A stretch of 64,000 bases of DNA from Polydactylus sextarius (Eukaryota; Chordata; Actinopteri; Polynemidae): assembly GCA_016801845.1 (NCBI GenBank), contig CM028922.1, positions 835,001 to 899,000 on the forward strand. Reading direction: 5' to 3'. Positions within the stretch are counted from its first letter, which is position 1. Every line of letters starts with the position of its first letter. The notes beneath the pieces were generated by a model, which saw only the letters and a program-made list of their open reading frames with translations, had not been told where the DNA came from and searched no databases. A program made the translations under genes and the position numbers. Of this stretch, positions 10,559 to 21,542 are shown piece after piece.

Positions 10559-11990
10559 TGCAACGGCTCACTTATAAAATAAAAGCAAAAATAAAAAGAT
10601 AAAACCTTAAAGATTAACAGCAACATTCTGACATAATACTCAGTTAGACAGGTCAGTGAAGCGTAATAATCCAAACTGACAATCTGCAACAATAGCAGCT
10701 TGTTTTAAATATAGGACATCTATGTGTGTCACATTATAAAACTTAATCTCAAAGACCTTTAATGAAGCATTGATCCATGTTTATCAGATTAGAAGCACAG
10801 ATGGAAACAGGAGGCGGTTGTTTGCGTCACATTATTGTTTACGTCTCTATTATTTCATGTGTCTGTTGATAATAAATAATAATAACTCTAATGTGTCTTT
10901 AATATGATATAAACACATGAGGTTGAGGCCCGTAGCTAACACATTGTTACTGTGGCAGCAAAGTTTGATAATTACCTGCATCTGCTAACTGTTATAATTA
11001 TTTCCCAAAGTAGCTACAAGTTAGTCCAGAGGGATAAATACGATCCAATTATCTTGTTTATGTAGGACACTGAATCAGCTGACTCCGTCTTCCCTTTTCT
11101 TTAAAGTAAGCTAAGTTAGCATTAGCCAACTAAGCTAACTCCTAGTAAACATAAACCAAACGTCGATTAGATCGTTAAAATTCACTTTAATTCTTACATT
11201 ATCGATTCATATAAAGACCCAGAAAATGTCAACAGCTGCTGGATATTTAATGTCGATCTCACCTGTGATTTACGTCCAGGAAATGTTCGTGAAATGTCAC
11301 CAACTCGAACCGATCACTCAGGCTAATCTGTTAGCTTTAGCTTTAGCTTTAGCTGCCGCTGTACCGGACCGTGACGCCTTCATGGTTCACATCAGTGTCG
11401 GAAATTTAAAAATCAGAGCGTCAGCGTTGAGGTTTAGATTTGATTATTGTGTTGTAATATTTAATCCCATATTATAAATTAATGCAAATAATTTTATTAT
11501 GTCTGTTACAGATGTTTAAAAACAAATATTAACCTGCTAAGCGCATGTTTTCGTATTTGATTTAGCTAGTTTGCTATGACTATAGAATTTACCACATGTA
11601 CCTGAAGGCAACATGACGACATGGTCCATCCCAGTGACGTAGGACATAATAAACAGGAAATAACACAAATATCTAATGTTTTTAGTTTATATTTGGGCTC
11701 ATTTGCTGTAATTTTATATTTAATCAAATTATTTTAACTTAATTTAATTGTGTTAAATAATTAAAGATAAGTTACAACAATTATCTTTATCTATTTATTA
11801 TCTTTAGTTATTTTCTTCATTGACTTTACTTTATCATTATAACACAATTAATATAATGGAATCATATTAAAACTATAAAACATCAATATTTTTTGATTTT
11901 TGCATTTAAAAAAATTCACAGTTGATTAAACATCAAGATTAATTTCCTGTCAATCACTGGTGTGATTGAAATTATTCTTAAAATTTGAGA
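10559..11990. other. pdcl upstream region
   Basis: Likely pdcl promoter and 5' UTR intron; GC content rises near 11340-11400 (tandem AGCTTT units and GCCGCTGTACCGGACCG). Beyond 11.5 kb it is AT-rich with nothing recognised. Confidence 0.35.
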
Positions 11991-11999
11991 TTGTGCACA

Positions 12000-12330
12000 T
12001 TTCCCTAAATGCATTTAAATCATTACTGATCTCCCAGATAAACAGCACAGCTGTGTGTGTTTACACGTCTTTATTCAGGTCACTGCAGAGGCCAAACAGT
12101 GGGAACAGTGGATGAACTAAAAGGGTTAAGAGGCCCAGTGAGACTGCAGATGTGTTTCTGGTTTTTGTCCTGCACCACTGACATCACCCTTCATATGAAG
12201 TAAGTCAACTGTTGTGACACAGTGAAACAGAAAAAAACTCCACACAGATGAAAGTGTGTTTTATGATGTTAAAGACATGAAAAGAAAGTTTTATTTTCTA
12301 CTTGATGTTTTTCTAGCTGGAGCCGTCCCA
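12000..12330. repeat. Dispersed repeat, copy 1
   Basis: The stretch from TTTAAATCATTACTGAT through TTTATTCAGGTCACTGCAG, GGCCCAGTGAGACTGCAGAT and CCTTCATATGAAG to TTCTACTTGATGTT recurs in the same order in ptgs1 intron 10 (22400-22650). This shows an interspersed element of about 300 bases, of unknown class. Confidence 0.7.
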
Positions 12331-12529
12331 CCTGTTTGGAACTGGCTCAGTTCTGCAGAGACAAAAGACACAAACTTGGCAGATGCTTTGAGTGTTTCTA
12401 TGTAGTTCCAACTTTTATAGCTAGAGGGCAATGTGATTATATAATATGACTTCTTCTATTACAACCACTGCTGCTGGCACAAATCCTACCAAGTCAGATC
12501 CATACCTGCAGGAATCCTGTTGAGGTTGT

Positions 12530-12980
12530 AGTGATTATTATTCAATTATCATTTTAATCAATTTTCAAGGCGTGACACAATATGACTCTAAGGCCTGTAT
12601 CCCGTGAAACATTGACTCAAACTTAATAAAACTTATTATCATTGATCAGAATTACAGTGTGGCTGATCACAGCACCTTGTCTTTAATTCAGTCTATAGGG
12701 GGCGCTGCAACTCACATAAATATTTAAGACCTGTTTGTCGTCAGTTGTCATGAAAGTTGATTTATATGATGTTTAACAGGTCATTTGAAAACACACCAAA
12801 TTTTGATGCATTTGATAGCTAGGTGGCGCTATAATGATCCCATATGTCTTAAGAAACACGTATCTGCTGGAAGGGAAGTTAGTAAAAAAACTCAAAAACT
12901 ATTTTCAACTTTGATGAACTCTTGGTTTCTGTGGTTGATGCTGCAGCACAAACTCAACAGTGGGCGAGTGCGGTGACTCA
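12530..12980. repeat. Degenerate dispersed repeat with CTCF-like cores
   Basis: Contains TATAGGGGGCGCTGCAAC (near 12694-12711) and GCTAGGTGGCGCTATAATG (near 12818-12836). The layout (...AAGACCTGTTT..., ...AGCTNAGTGGCGC...) is echoed at about 20370-20530, suggesting two worn copies of one family. Confidence 0.4.
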
Positions 12981-13149
12981 TTGTTTTGCTACGTTTTGTT
13001 ATGTTTTGTGACGTTTTCCTGATTGAACAACTTGTTTGGTCACAACGTAGTGCAATGTTTTGCAGCAGTCTTTCAAAGGCATTTTCTTCTGTTTGGTAAG
13101 TGTGTTCAAGGAGTTACCCAATCAGTAACAACATGTATTTATGTGTTTT

Positions 13150-13222
13150 TCCTTTGCCTCAGTGGAGGATGTAAGATAAAATAAGATAAGCCTTTGATCG
13201 TCCCACGGTAAGGAAATTCACA
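13150..13222. repeat. Non-LTR retroelement 3' tail remnant
   Basis: AAGATAAAATAAGATAAG followed by TTTGATCGTCCCACGGTAAGG and AAATTCACA resembles the common teleost LINE/SINE tail (TTTATTGATCCC...GGGGAAATTCAC). Only the tail is recognisable. Confidence 0.5.
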
Positions 13223-13719
13223 ATGAAGGCTACACACTTTGATGAGAAAACAAGGCATGGTTTAAACTTATTTACCAACACCCCAAATCATGTCTCATCT
13301 GCCATAGTGGTAAGACTTGCATCGTGTAACACAGTGTCCAATGCACCTCTGTTTCTGTTTAATTCAATTTTTTACTATGTTTCCTGTGGCATGAATTTGC
13401 TCAGTGTTGCTCAGCAGTGCAGCCATATTATCATTTAGTAGACAAAATGGAAATCTAGAAATTATAAAACAACATAAAACTACTGTAGAGTCAAAAGTGC
13501 AGCTCAGTCAACCGGCATCAGTGTCTGGAGCGTTGTGTGAAGGGTTAATATAACCAGTAAGTAAATGAAGTTGTTGATATTTTGCTGAACTCACTGAGCT
13601 CAGAGTTTACTGTCACCAGACTCATCCACGTGTTTCTATCTGAACTCACGACTGATGTTTTATCTTCTTTAAAGCTCAATGAAGCAATTTGTTTTTACCA
13701 ACTCTCAGAGATCCGTGAA

Positions 13720-13925
13720 CGCATCAAAAGCGCGCGCGATGATTTAAAACGCGTAACGTCAGACGCCGCCGGTAACCGACCGGAAAGTGAAGTTGGTCTC
13801 GCGCGCTGCGCGACAAACTTTAAAATTTAAACCTCTAGAGATTCAACACAACTGTCTACAACAAAGAAAACGTTGAGACGCTGCTGAGAGACGAGGTCGA
13901 CGTCGTCCAGCTCCAGGAGGAGAAG
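13720..13925 (+). promoter_or_regulatory. CpG-rich promoter-like segment and possible first exon
   Basis: Dense CpG (AAGCGCGCGCGATG, CGCGCGCTGCGCGAC) at 13725-13820, against a CpG-poor background, is followed by a stretch ending GAGGAGAAG before a good GTACAG donor at 13926. A preceding CCTCTAG could be an acceptor at about 13838. The open frame in this stretch reads VETLLRDEVDVVQLQEEK but has no start codon. It may be the 5' end of the possible transcript described at 15673-15863. Confidence 0.3.
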
Positions 13926-13947
13926 GTACAGACGAAGTTTAGCTCAG

Positions 13948-14046
13948 CTAGCCCGGCGCTAGCCCGGCGCTAGCCCGGCGCTAGCCCGGCGCTAGCCCGG
14001 CGCTAGCCCGGCGCTAGCCCGGCGCTAGCCCGGCGCTAGCCCGGCG
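13948..14046. repeat. Exact 9 x 11 bp tandem array
   Basis: Nine head-to-tail copies of CTAGCCCGGCG with no mismatch, 99 bases in all. The array is followed directly by a perfect 12-bp hairpin: GGCGACATTAGC at 14043-14054, a 7-base loop, and its complement at 14062-14073. Confidence 0.95.
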
Positions 14047-15672
14047 ACATTAGCCTGATTAGCTAATGTCGCCGCTGTCAGGTGTGTTGACTCGGCTCCT
14101 GTTTGTTAATTAAGCTAAAGTGTCGCTTTTGTACATTTTCCACAATGTACATATGGTTTTTATTTATTCATTAATCTTCAATGTTTAAGTTTAACACAGT
14201 TTATTTTAATGTTTGAGTGTTTTTCCGGTTGTCGGCAGACATCAAAGTGATGCAGCAGAAATAAAATTCAAATTAACTCGAGTTTGTTTTGGCGCCAGAG
14301 CTCGAGCTGCAGCTCCAAGTGTAGTTTTAATGTTTCATATATTCACACAATATTGTTCTTACCACCAACGTTTAATAAAATCACAGTTAAAAAATTAATA
14401 ACTAAATATTTTCAGCCTTTTGAAGCTGGAATGTTTTAATTTTATGACTTAAAATTTAAATAAATGTTTGGACAAACAGGCCACAGCTGCTGGTTTTGGT
14501 CCTAGTGATGATTTAAGTGTATGTTTCTTCATTTAAACGGTTTAAAATATTTGTTTTTGTTTGTTTATAATCAGGTAAATCACGGTAACGGATCCGTCGA
14601 CCGGAGTCTTCAGGGATTGGTCCTCTGACGCTCTGATGAAGGTGATAATGGTTTAATTTATAAATTTAATATCACTGCTGATGAAGTGTCGGTCGTATTG
14701 TTTGTGGTAACTACAGATAATGTGGTGTTTATAGTTTTTAAATAAGGGAAAAGTCTTGTGTTTAAATAAAGTTGACAGGAAATGAAAGTCAAAGCTCAAA
14801 TTGACATTAATGAATTAATTTATTTTTATTTATTTCAGGTAGATCCTCTCCTAGATCTCCTAGATCGTCGTAACAGTAGGGCCATTAAATATATTTTCCT
14901 TCCTGTCTCTGTTTTTCCAACATGGCCGCCGTGTCATGACTGTTGAGCTTTCCATCTCAATGCGTTTGTGTTTATTATTTAACTGATTTTCTCCATTTTT
15001 ACCACCTCCATCAAACACAGACACATCTGATTGTTTCAGTCTTTCTCTGTGTGATTGGAAGTTTTTATCTGCTCAGTGTGAAACTGTAGACGACAGAGCT
15101 CACTGGACCAACACCGCTGGTCTAACTTTAACTTTAGTGACGTAGCTTTATCTTTGAACTGTCCTGAACTTGTCTTTTAGTCCTGGAGACTTGATTTTAG
15201 TTTTGAGTAATTTAGATGTTTGTCTTTGGTTAACAGTTTTATCTTTGTCTTTTAGCTTTGATAGTTTTAGTTTTGGAGTCTTGACTTGATCTTTGGATAA
15301 TTTTGGTTTTTGTCTCTAAGTGTTTATTAATTCAGAGCTCTGTGTGTGTGCAGGTTGTGTTCAGTTTGTGAGTTGGACGCTTGTTGTGTTTATGTGTGTA
15401 AACTCAGTTTATTGTGGCTTCAGTTAGTTCAGCGATGAGGTTTTAGTTTCAGCTTCAGTGTTTGTGTTTATTCCTGTGAACTAACTTTTCCTTCGTAGGT
15501 TTGTCAACCTCAGGTAGGACCCATTTTAACTTTCTTCTCCAGTCAGGTCAGATTAGCTGGTGTTTTCTGTTTTATTACTTTGCCAATAAAACATTTTCAA
15601 CTGTGTGTGTGTGTTTCCTTCTGATGTGGACCAGCGTAGGGGTCAGATAGTTTAGATCATTTCTCTCCACAG

Positions 15673-15863
15673 CTGCATCATGTTCCTGTGTATCTACGAA
15701 CACGAGCTGCTGATGATGGGTCGGATCCACAAGTAAGTGTGTTTTCTTACCTCGGGGTGGGTGTGGGCCGTGTGTCGGTCTGGCCGCCGTGCCATAACCT
15801 TTCACCTTTCAGGTTCTCCACCCATCATCAACTTCATCTGCTGTTCACCGTGGGATAAAACAA
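15673..15863 (+). ncRNA. Possible spliced transcript with a very short ORF
   Basis: Two closely spaced exon candidates have near-perfect splice signals: 15673..15732 (acceptor TCTCCACAG, donor AA-GTAAGTG) and 15813..15863 (acceptor CACCTTTCAG, donor AA-GTAAGTT). Joined, they open a 32-codon frame starting MFLCIYEHELLMMGRIH and ending in a stop within the second exon. Other exon-like pieces with consensus sites occur upstream (to 13.9 kb) and downstream (for example 17950-17994), and an AATAAA lies near 20046. This fits a long non-coding RNA; a microprotein is possible but unsupported. Confidence 0.25.
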
Positions 15864-16330
15864 GTAAGTTCTCGCTGCCTGGCCACCGCGCCAAGCCTTC
15901 GCTCGGCGACCTAGCCGACCTTTCTTTCCAACATGGCCGCCGCGTCATGGTTTCGCTCGGCTCCTTTTGTCGAACTCTCCTTCTTTCCTGGCGTCCGCGC
16001 CGCTGTTTGTTCCCTCATATTTAATGTTAGGGTCAGTGAGTCAGAGGGTGGGTTTAATTAGAAGAGCAGGACGGGGTGGAGCTGAACTGATGAGTGTGTG
16101 TGTGTGTGAGTGTGTGTGTGTGTCATGGCCGTCGTGCCACAACTCTCCTTCTTCCTGGTTCCTCTGTCAACATGGCTGCCGTGTCATGACTGTCCTCTCT
16201 CTTTCATCCAACACAACATCCCATCACATTACTACATCTGCTCCACCTGCATCACATTTCCAACGCTGCATTTTTAGTTTTAATTTAACACGGCTCTGAA
16301 TCTACAACCAAGGTAGGTGTCTTCGCCCTG

Positions 16331-16384
16331 GTCGCTGGACCAGTCCTGTCCTCTCTGGTCGCTGGACCAGTCCTGTCCTCTGGG
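16331..16384. repeat. Tandem 26-bp duplication
   Basis: TGGTCGCTGGACCAGTCCTG followed by TCCTCT occurs twice back to back. Confidence 0.85.
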
Positions 16385-16397
16385 CCGCCGCGCCATC

Positions 16398-16715
16398 TGA
16401 GCTTTCAATCTTTTGATTCCTTCTATTTTCTCTAGTTGTGATTTGAACCTGTCTTGTTTTACGTCCATCTGTCCTGTCTTTGTGCGTACGTGAAGTTTGT
16501 CTCTGACTTGTCTGTCCAACGTTATGTTTGTATCGTCCACGTCTTTGTCCCGCTTTCAATCTTTTGATTCCTTCTATTTTCTCTAGTTGTGATTTGAACC
16601 TGTCTTGTTTCGTCCATGTCTTCGTCTGTCCTGGTGTCTTTGTGCGTCTGTGAGCGTGATGTTTGTCTCCGACTTGTCTGTCCAACGTTACGCTCATATG
16701 GTCCATGTCTTTGTC
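16398..16715. repeat. Tandem duplication of about 155-165 bp
   Basis: The block from CTTTCAATCTTTTGATTCC to ACGTCTTTGTCCCG at 16398-16552 is repeated at 16553-16715 with small indels. The first 55 bases are identical; the remainder has diverged moderately. Confidence 0.85.
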
Positions 16716-16799
16716 CCGTGTGTCTCATCTGTTGTGCGCCTCCTCTGTCATGTCTCTGTCTCCCCGTCCCTGTTTTGCGCTGTGACTGACTGAAACAAA

Positions 16800-18040
16800 G
16801 ACTAATGAGTCCACAGACTCTCAGATTGACGTAACTTAAACTGATTCAACCCTCCAGGACAAAATGAGACCATGACTCATCACATTGAACTTCTTGCTGA
16901 CTCACCTCAGACTGAGGAGTTTAAACTCTAAATTATCATAGAAAGTCAGCTTGTTTTACGTTTCTACAAAGGTAATGTATGTTTCCTTTTCTTTCAGTTT
17001 TCTTCTTCAGTCTTTGATTTAAGTTTCATCTCTAATCTCTGGTTGTTTTATGTCACAACTTTCAGCTTCAGTCACATTTTGGTGGATTTGTGAAACGGAA
17101 ACTGTCACTTTAAATTCTTTAGTTTTCATTGACATGTCACATGTTCACGATCACAACACTAACACACAACACTCGTTTTCTCAGTAGTTTATCTCTTTTT
17201 CTTCATCTTCCTTTGTCTCACTGGTTGGTCCTTCAGTTTTCAGCTTAGTCTTTATTTAGTTTAGGGAAGAAGACCCATCACAACATGGTAAGAAGGTTCT
17301 TCAGGGTGAAGTTTTAGGGAATTTACCTTTAGGATGAAGTGAAGGAAAGATAGTGTGAGTGTTGCTGCTGTCACTCATCACCATCTAAATTCATATATAA
17401 ACTAGTGTCGACCTTCGACGTCTCGTCTCGTCTGTCAGGTTAATTTCAGCTGAAGTTTCAGATGTAAAGTTGTAGATTCTCAGCAGGTCCGGTCAAATAA
17501 CGTTCTAGTTTTTTACGTTATCGTTTTTTTTTTTTCTTGCGCGACATATCGGGAGGCCTCCCAGCAGGGGATTCATTCTCCCCTGTGAAGCGTCGACGTC
17601 ACGTTTAATAACTTTCCGTTGCAACTTCAGTTTAGAGGAAACATTTGTTCTTCAGGAGGAAGTGAACCTGACAGCGACATGTGACTAAAACACTCAACTT
17701 GGATGTATTTACATCGTTTAATTCACCGGTACTGAGTGACAGAGACAACAGCTACTAGTACTTGATCTAAACCTTTAACATTTTCGGTTTAATGTTCAGT
17801 CATTTTCAAAAGTTTAAAACTGTTATTGCAGAATGATAGTTTCTGTATTCTGTTGATCTTTAACTAAACGATCAGTTGAGTTGTTGATAATCACTTTGTC
17901 ATCATTTATCAACAGTTATTTTGATGTTGTAGAAGCTTCAAGAAGAAAGATGTTGGCGTCATTTAGAGGAACCGTCTCTGTCAACGTGATGTGGTGAGTT
18001 TATCTGAACTTTCATCAAGATCTAAACTATTTTATCATCT
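16800..18040. other. Intergenic, nothing firm
   Basis: No gene recognised. Scattered splice-like sites (for example the donor after GTGATGTG at 17994) could belong to the possible transcript of this region. Confidence 0.3.
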
Positions 18041-18239
18041 CTTTATATTTTAAGTCTTTCTGACGTCTGCTCTCACCTCTGTTTTCCAGTGTTCAACCTT
18101 CAGGTCTCGACGATCATCAGCTGACGCCCACTTGACGTCCTGATTGGCCAGTTTAAAGAGTCGTGGTAGAATCATTTTTACGTCTTTGACCTGATGGTCC
18201 AGACGGTCGTTTCTCTGCCCCAGACTCTGTTTCTTCCTC

Positions 18240-19070
18240 TGAACTTTGTCTTTGTATGGATCGTCAGTAGTTTGTCGATGAAACAACCTGACGTCAGCGT
18301 CAGCAGGTGTCACTTCTTCCTGATGTGTCCTGTCAACGTTCACCGCTGCTGCTGCTTCATCCGTTCAGTGACTCGTTTTCCTTCACTGGTTGTTTTTACG
18401 TGTTGGTGAAGATGTGACAGTCGAGAATCGACAAAGCAAACAGCTGTAAAACACAACAACCTGACAGAGTTGGTGACTGTATGAGGTTGAGTAAGAAGCT
18501 CCTCAGTCTTCATGTGGAGCAGATAATCATCAGTGACAATCAGGACTGATGGAGTCAGTTGGTAACAAACAGAGAACGAGGTAAACTGAGTCGACTCCAA
18601 CAGAAGAAGGAAAGGCTTTTCTCCTTCCCCTTCTTCTCTGTGTGACCACGTCTGAGCTCCAACAACCTGATTGTTACAACAGGTAAAGTTTGACATGTAG
18701 GACTCAGAGTCGTCTGCCTGGTGATGCAGTTTCCAGAACCAGACCTGGATCCATCTGGTTTTGTGAATCTGCTGACTATGGTGTGATGTTACTGTCCTAC
18801 AACAGCAGCAGCTGAATCAACCTGATGATCTAAACAACAACAACGTTTGTAGCGTTGTAAAGTGTTTGTTTCGTCAGTGGTCGACTGTCACGTCTCACTA
18901 AATACGTAGAAACAACGGTGTTGAAGAGGAAACAGCTTCCTCCACAGTCGTGACGGCAGCAGCAGTGAACGTTGACGGACACATCAGGAGGAAGTGAGAC
19001 CTGGTGACGGTGACGAACGTGGTCTCATCTTCAAACCACTGAAGGTTGATTCAGAGATGAACTGGAGGTG
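18240..19070. repeat. Long imperfect inverted repeat (foldback)
   Basis: The segment at about 18240-18440 pairs with 18865-19070 in reverse complement around a roughly 420-base spacer. Best-matching blocks are TGATGTGTCCTGTCAACGTT at 18318-18338 versus AACGTTGACGGACACATCA near 18970-18988, plus the GCTGCTGC/GCAGCAGC blocks and GACTGTCAC/GTGACAGTC blocks. The left arm on the minus strand holds an open frame (18050-18343) without a recognised domain. It may be an old foldback transposon or an inverted duplication. Confidence 0.55.
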
Positions 19071-20224
19071 AAGAATCAGGAGCAGAGAATCAACTTAGTT
19101 TAGACGAAGTCTCAATCCAACGTTGTGGTTGTGATTTAACAGTGAAGTCGGCGTCTGCTGCTGGTTGTTGATTTCAGAGAGTTGGACTGAGTAACAGACA
19201 CGTTATCAGGGATCAGAGTCTCTCGAGACTTGAAATACAAACAAACTTTAATTGGATAAATTCTGATTAAAACTCCAGATAAAACAGACACATCTCAACT
19301 AGAAGACAGGACGGTTTCTTGTGTTGAAATCCAAACATACAAACATTATTTCTTTAGTTACATCGTCGGGTTTTTAGCCTGACGTTGGTTTGTTAGTGTA
19401 GACGACAGCAGAGTCAGGGTGAGTGAGGGAGATGAGGATGAAGACAAACCAACGTTTCATCCATGAATCACTGGACGAGCTGACGGAGGCCGAGACGTTT
19501 CAGTGACCTGGAGAAGTGACGACAGACGATGAGGAGGTGAAGACCAAACTGAGTCATCACTGCAACAAGACGTCGCCGGGTATTTTCTCTCACCGTATCA
19601 ACTTTTATTTAATCTTTTAATACGTTAAAAGAGTCGGTTTAACTTCTTGTTCAGACCTTAACTCACCACCTCTCTTTCTCTTCTCCCTCCAGATGTGAAC
19701 GAGGACGTCACCTCAACTATTCTTTGAGCTGAATTATTAATGTTAACGTAATGTTTAGTGTTGGAGGTTGTCTGTCTAGTCCGGGGTACCCTGTACATCA
19801 ACACACACGTAGTTGCTCTCTGTCTACTTCACTAGGTCATGGGTTGGTGCCACCGTTGTATGTTTTACTGAAGACTTTTATTTATTTATTTTTTTAGAGA
19901 AGATAGTCAGGACTTTTAGTTTCATTTTCTTTGTTTTTTGTTCAGAGATGAGTTAGGCCTCGTTTTATTTTATTTCTTTCATTTCTTTGGCACCAACCTC
20001 CACAGTCAATCTCCTCCACACTGTTTGTTTGAGAGGTCAAAGGTCAATAAATGTCCAACCTTTGATTCACTCACTTTGACTGTGTCTGGTGACTTGTGGT
20101 TTTCCTGTTTCACACATTACACATGTAGTTTAGACTCCACATTACACTAAAATGACTTTAAAAGTTAACATGTTTATTTCTCACAAACTACTAGAGAATA
20201 TGTGTCCAAACTGTTACACAAACA

Positions 20225-20345
20225 GTCGTGTGACTGCAGGTTTTTATTCAACCAATCAGACTTGACTCATTTAACGAACTGATCTCAGTCTTTAGATGCT
20301 TGATTAGTCGAACAGTTTGATCTAAACCTGCAGCCACACGACCAC
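20225..20345. mobile_element. Short MITE with terminal inverted repeats, copy 1
   Basis: The ends GTCGTGTGACTGCAGGTTT and AAACCTGCAGCCACACGAC are inverted repeats. The whole unit recurs in opposite orientation at 34375-34500. No coding capacity. Confidence 0.7.
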
Positions 20346-21159
20346 ATGTTTGTGGAAGAGTTTGGACGTCATCTCCAACTTCATGAAACTGGATGCACAT
20401 GATGTGTTAGACTCCTTAGACCACCAGGGGTCGTGACGTGATACATAGTAGACGCCAAGACCTGTTTTTAATTTTGTTACACTTGGTAGCTCAGTGGCGC
20501 CATAATTAACGCTTCACGTTTTGGCTCTTATCTTTTTTGTCCTCTGATTTCTTGGATCATCTTGATTTGTTACATTAGTTACATTAACTTCTTTCATCTT
20601 CACCAAACAAACGTCATCTGTCAGCGTCATCTGTAGACTCAAGAGTTTTGATCTAATTATTTGTTACAAAGTTATAGACCAGTTTCATTTGAAGATGTGA
20701 CTTTTAATGACTTTTAGGTCAAGATTGTGTCCAAGTTTTGTTCAGTTGGGTCATTGTGGTCTGGTTGTTACCACTTTTAGAAACTTTTCAGTAGGTAACG
20801 TTACATCAGAATACAGCTTCACACTCCTGTCAGATAAACTAATGTGGGTGTGTGTGTGTTTTTCTGGCTGAGTCCTGACATATAAACACATATCTCCTTA
20901 TTTACCTAAATGTAAATGTTCTGACCTATGAGGTAACTGTTGCTTCACTTTTCGTGTCTTTCAGCTCTGCTCTCTGTTTTTTAAAAAAGCAGGAAAAAAT
21001 GCTTTTGGGTGTCTCCCCCATGTTGGCTTTACTTCTCAATCTGAAGCCAAAAGAAACATTAGATCCATGAGAAGCAGCTAGAGAGAGGATGTCCTGGAAA
21101 CTCATGAGAGCTATACAGCAACAGAGAAGTGCCAATTTAAATAAATGAACAATGACCCG

Positions 21160-21542
21160 TGTTATGTCTATAGTTTTATTTCAGTGAACAGTTACATTGT
21201 GTCGCAAAATGTTCTTTTAAAATAAACCTACAGACTCTGTAACGTTTACTGCTAAACAGTGGGAGCATGATGGTTTTTCAGTCTTGAGGCATGAAGCATT
21301 TAACAAAAATAAAACACATTTATGTCCTTACAGATGTACACATGTATGTTCAAGTGTGAGACACGTTGAGCAACTTATAGAGAAGAAAGTTTGATTTCAT
21401 ACTGAGCCGTGTCCCATGTGATACTCCAGTGCTGATCAACAAGCTTTACTGACTGTTCCCCCACACAAGCATCTTTTAGCAGCAGCAGCAGCAGCAGCCT
21501 CCTCTATCTTCATATTCAATCCCAAACTATAACTTTGTGTCG
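21160..21542 (-). other. ptgs1 3' UTR
   Basis: Between the ptgs1 stop and a minus-strand AATAAA (TTTATT near 21175-21180). It includes a (CAG)n-type run at 21479-21499. Confidence 0.45.

Larger units (their letters stand above)
14911..16400. repeat. Recurring degenerate GC-rich motif
   Basis: Variants of CATGGCCGCCGYGYCATG occur near 14920, 15780, 15879, 15931, 16123, 16170 and 16381, often preceded by TTTCCAACA and followed by a CTCTC-type run. They are too similar and too frequent to be chance, but are not evenly spaced. Confidence 0.5.

Noticed and set aside
16280..16728. Arg/Lys/Gln-rich minus-strand frames repeating a QITTRENRRNQKIES block
   Set aside because: The protein repeat simply mirrors the tandem DNA duplication at 16398-16715; no start, splice or domain support.
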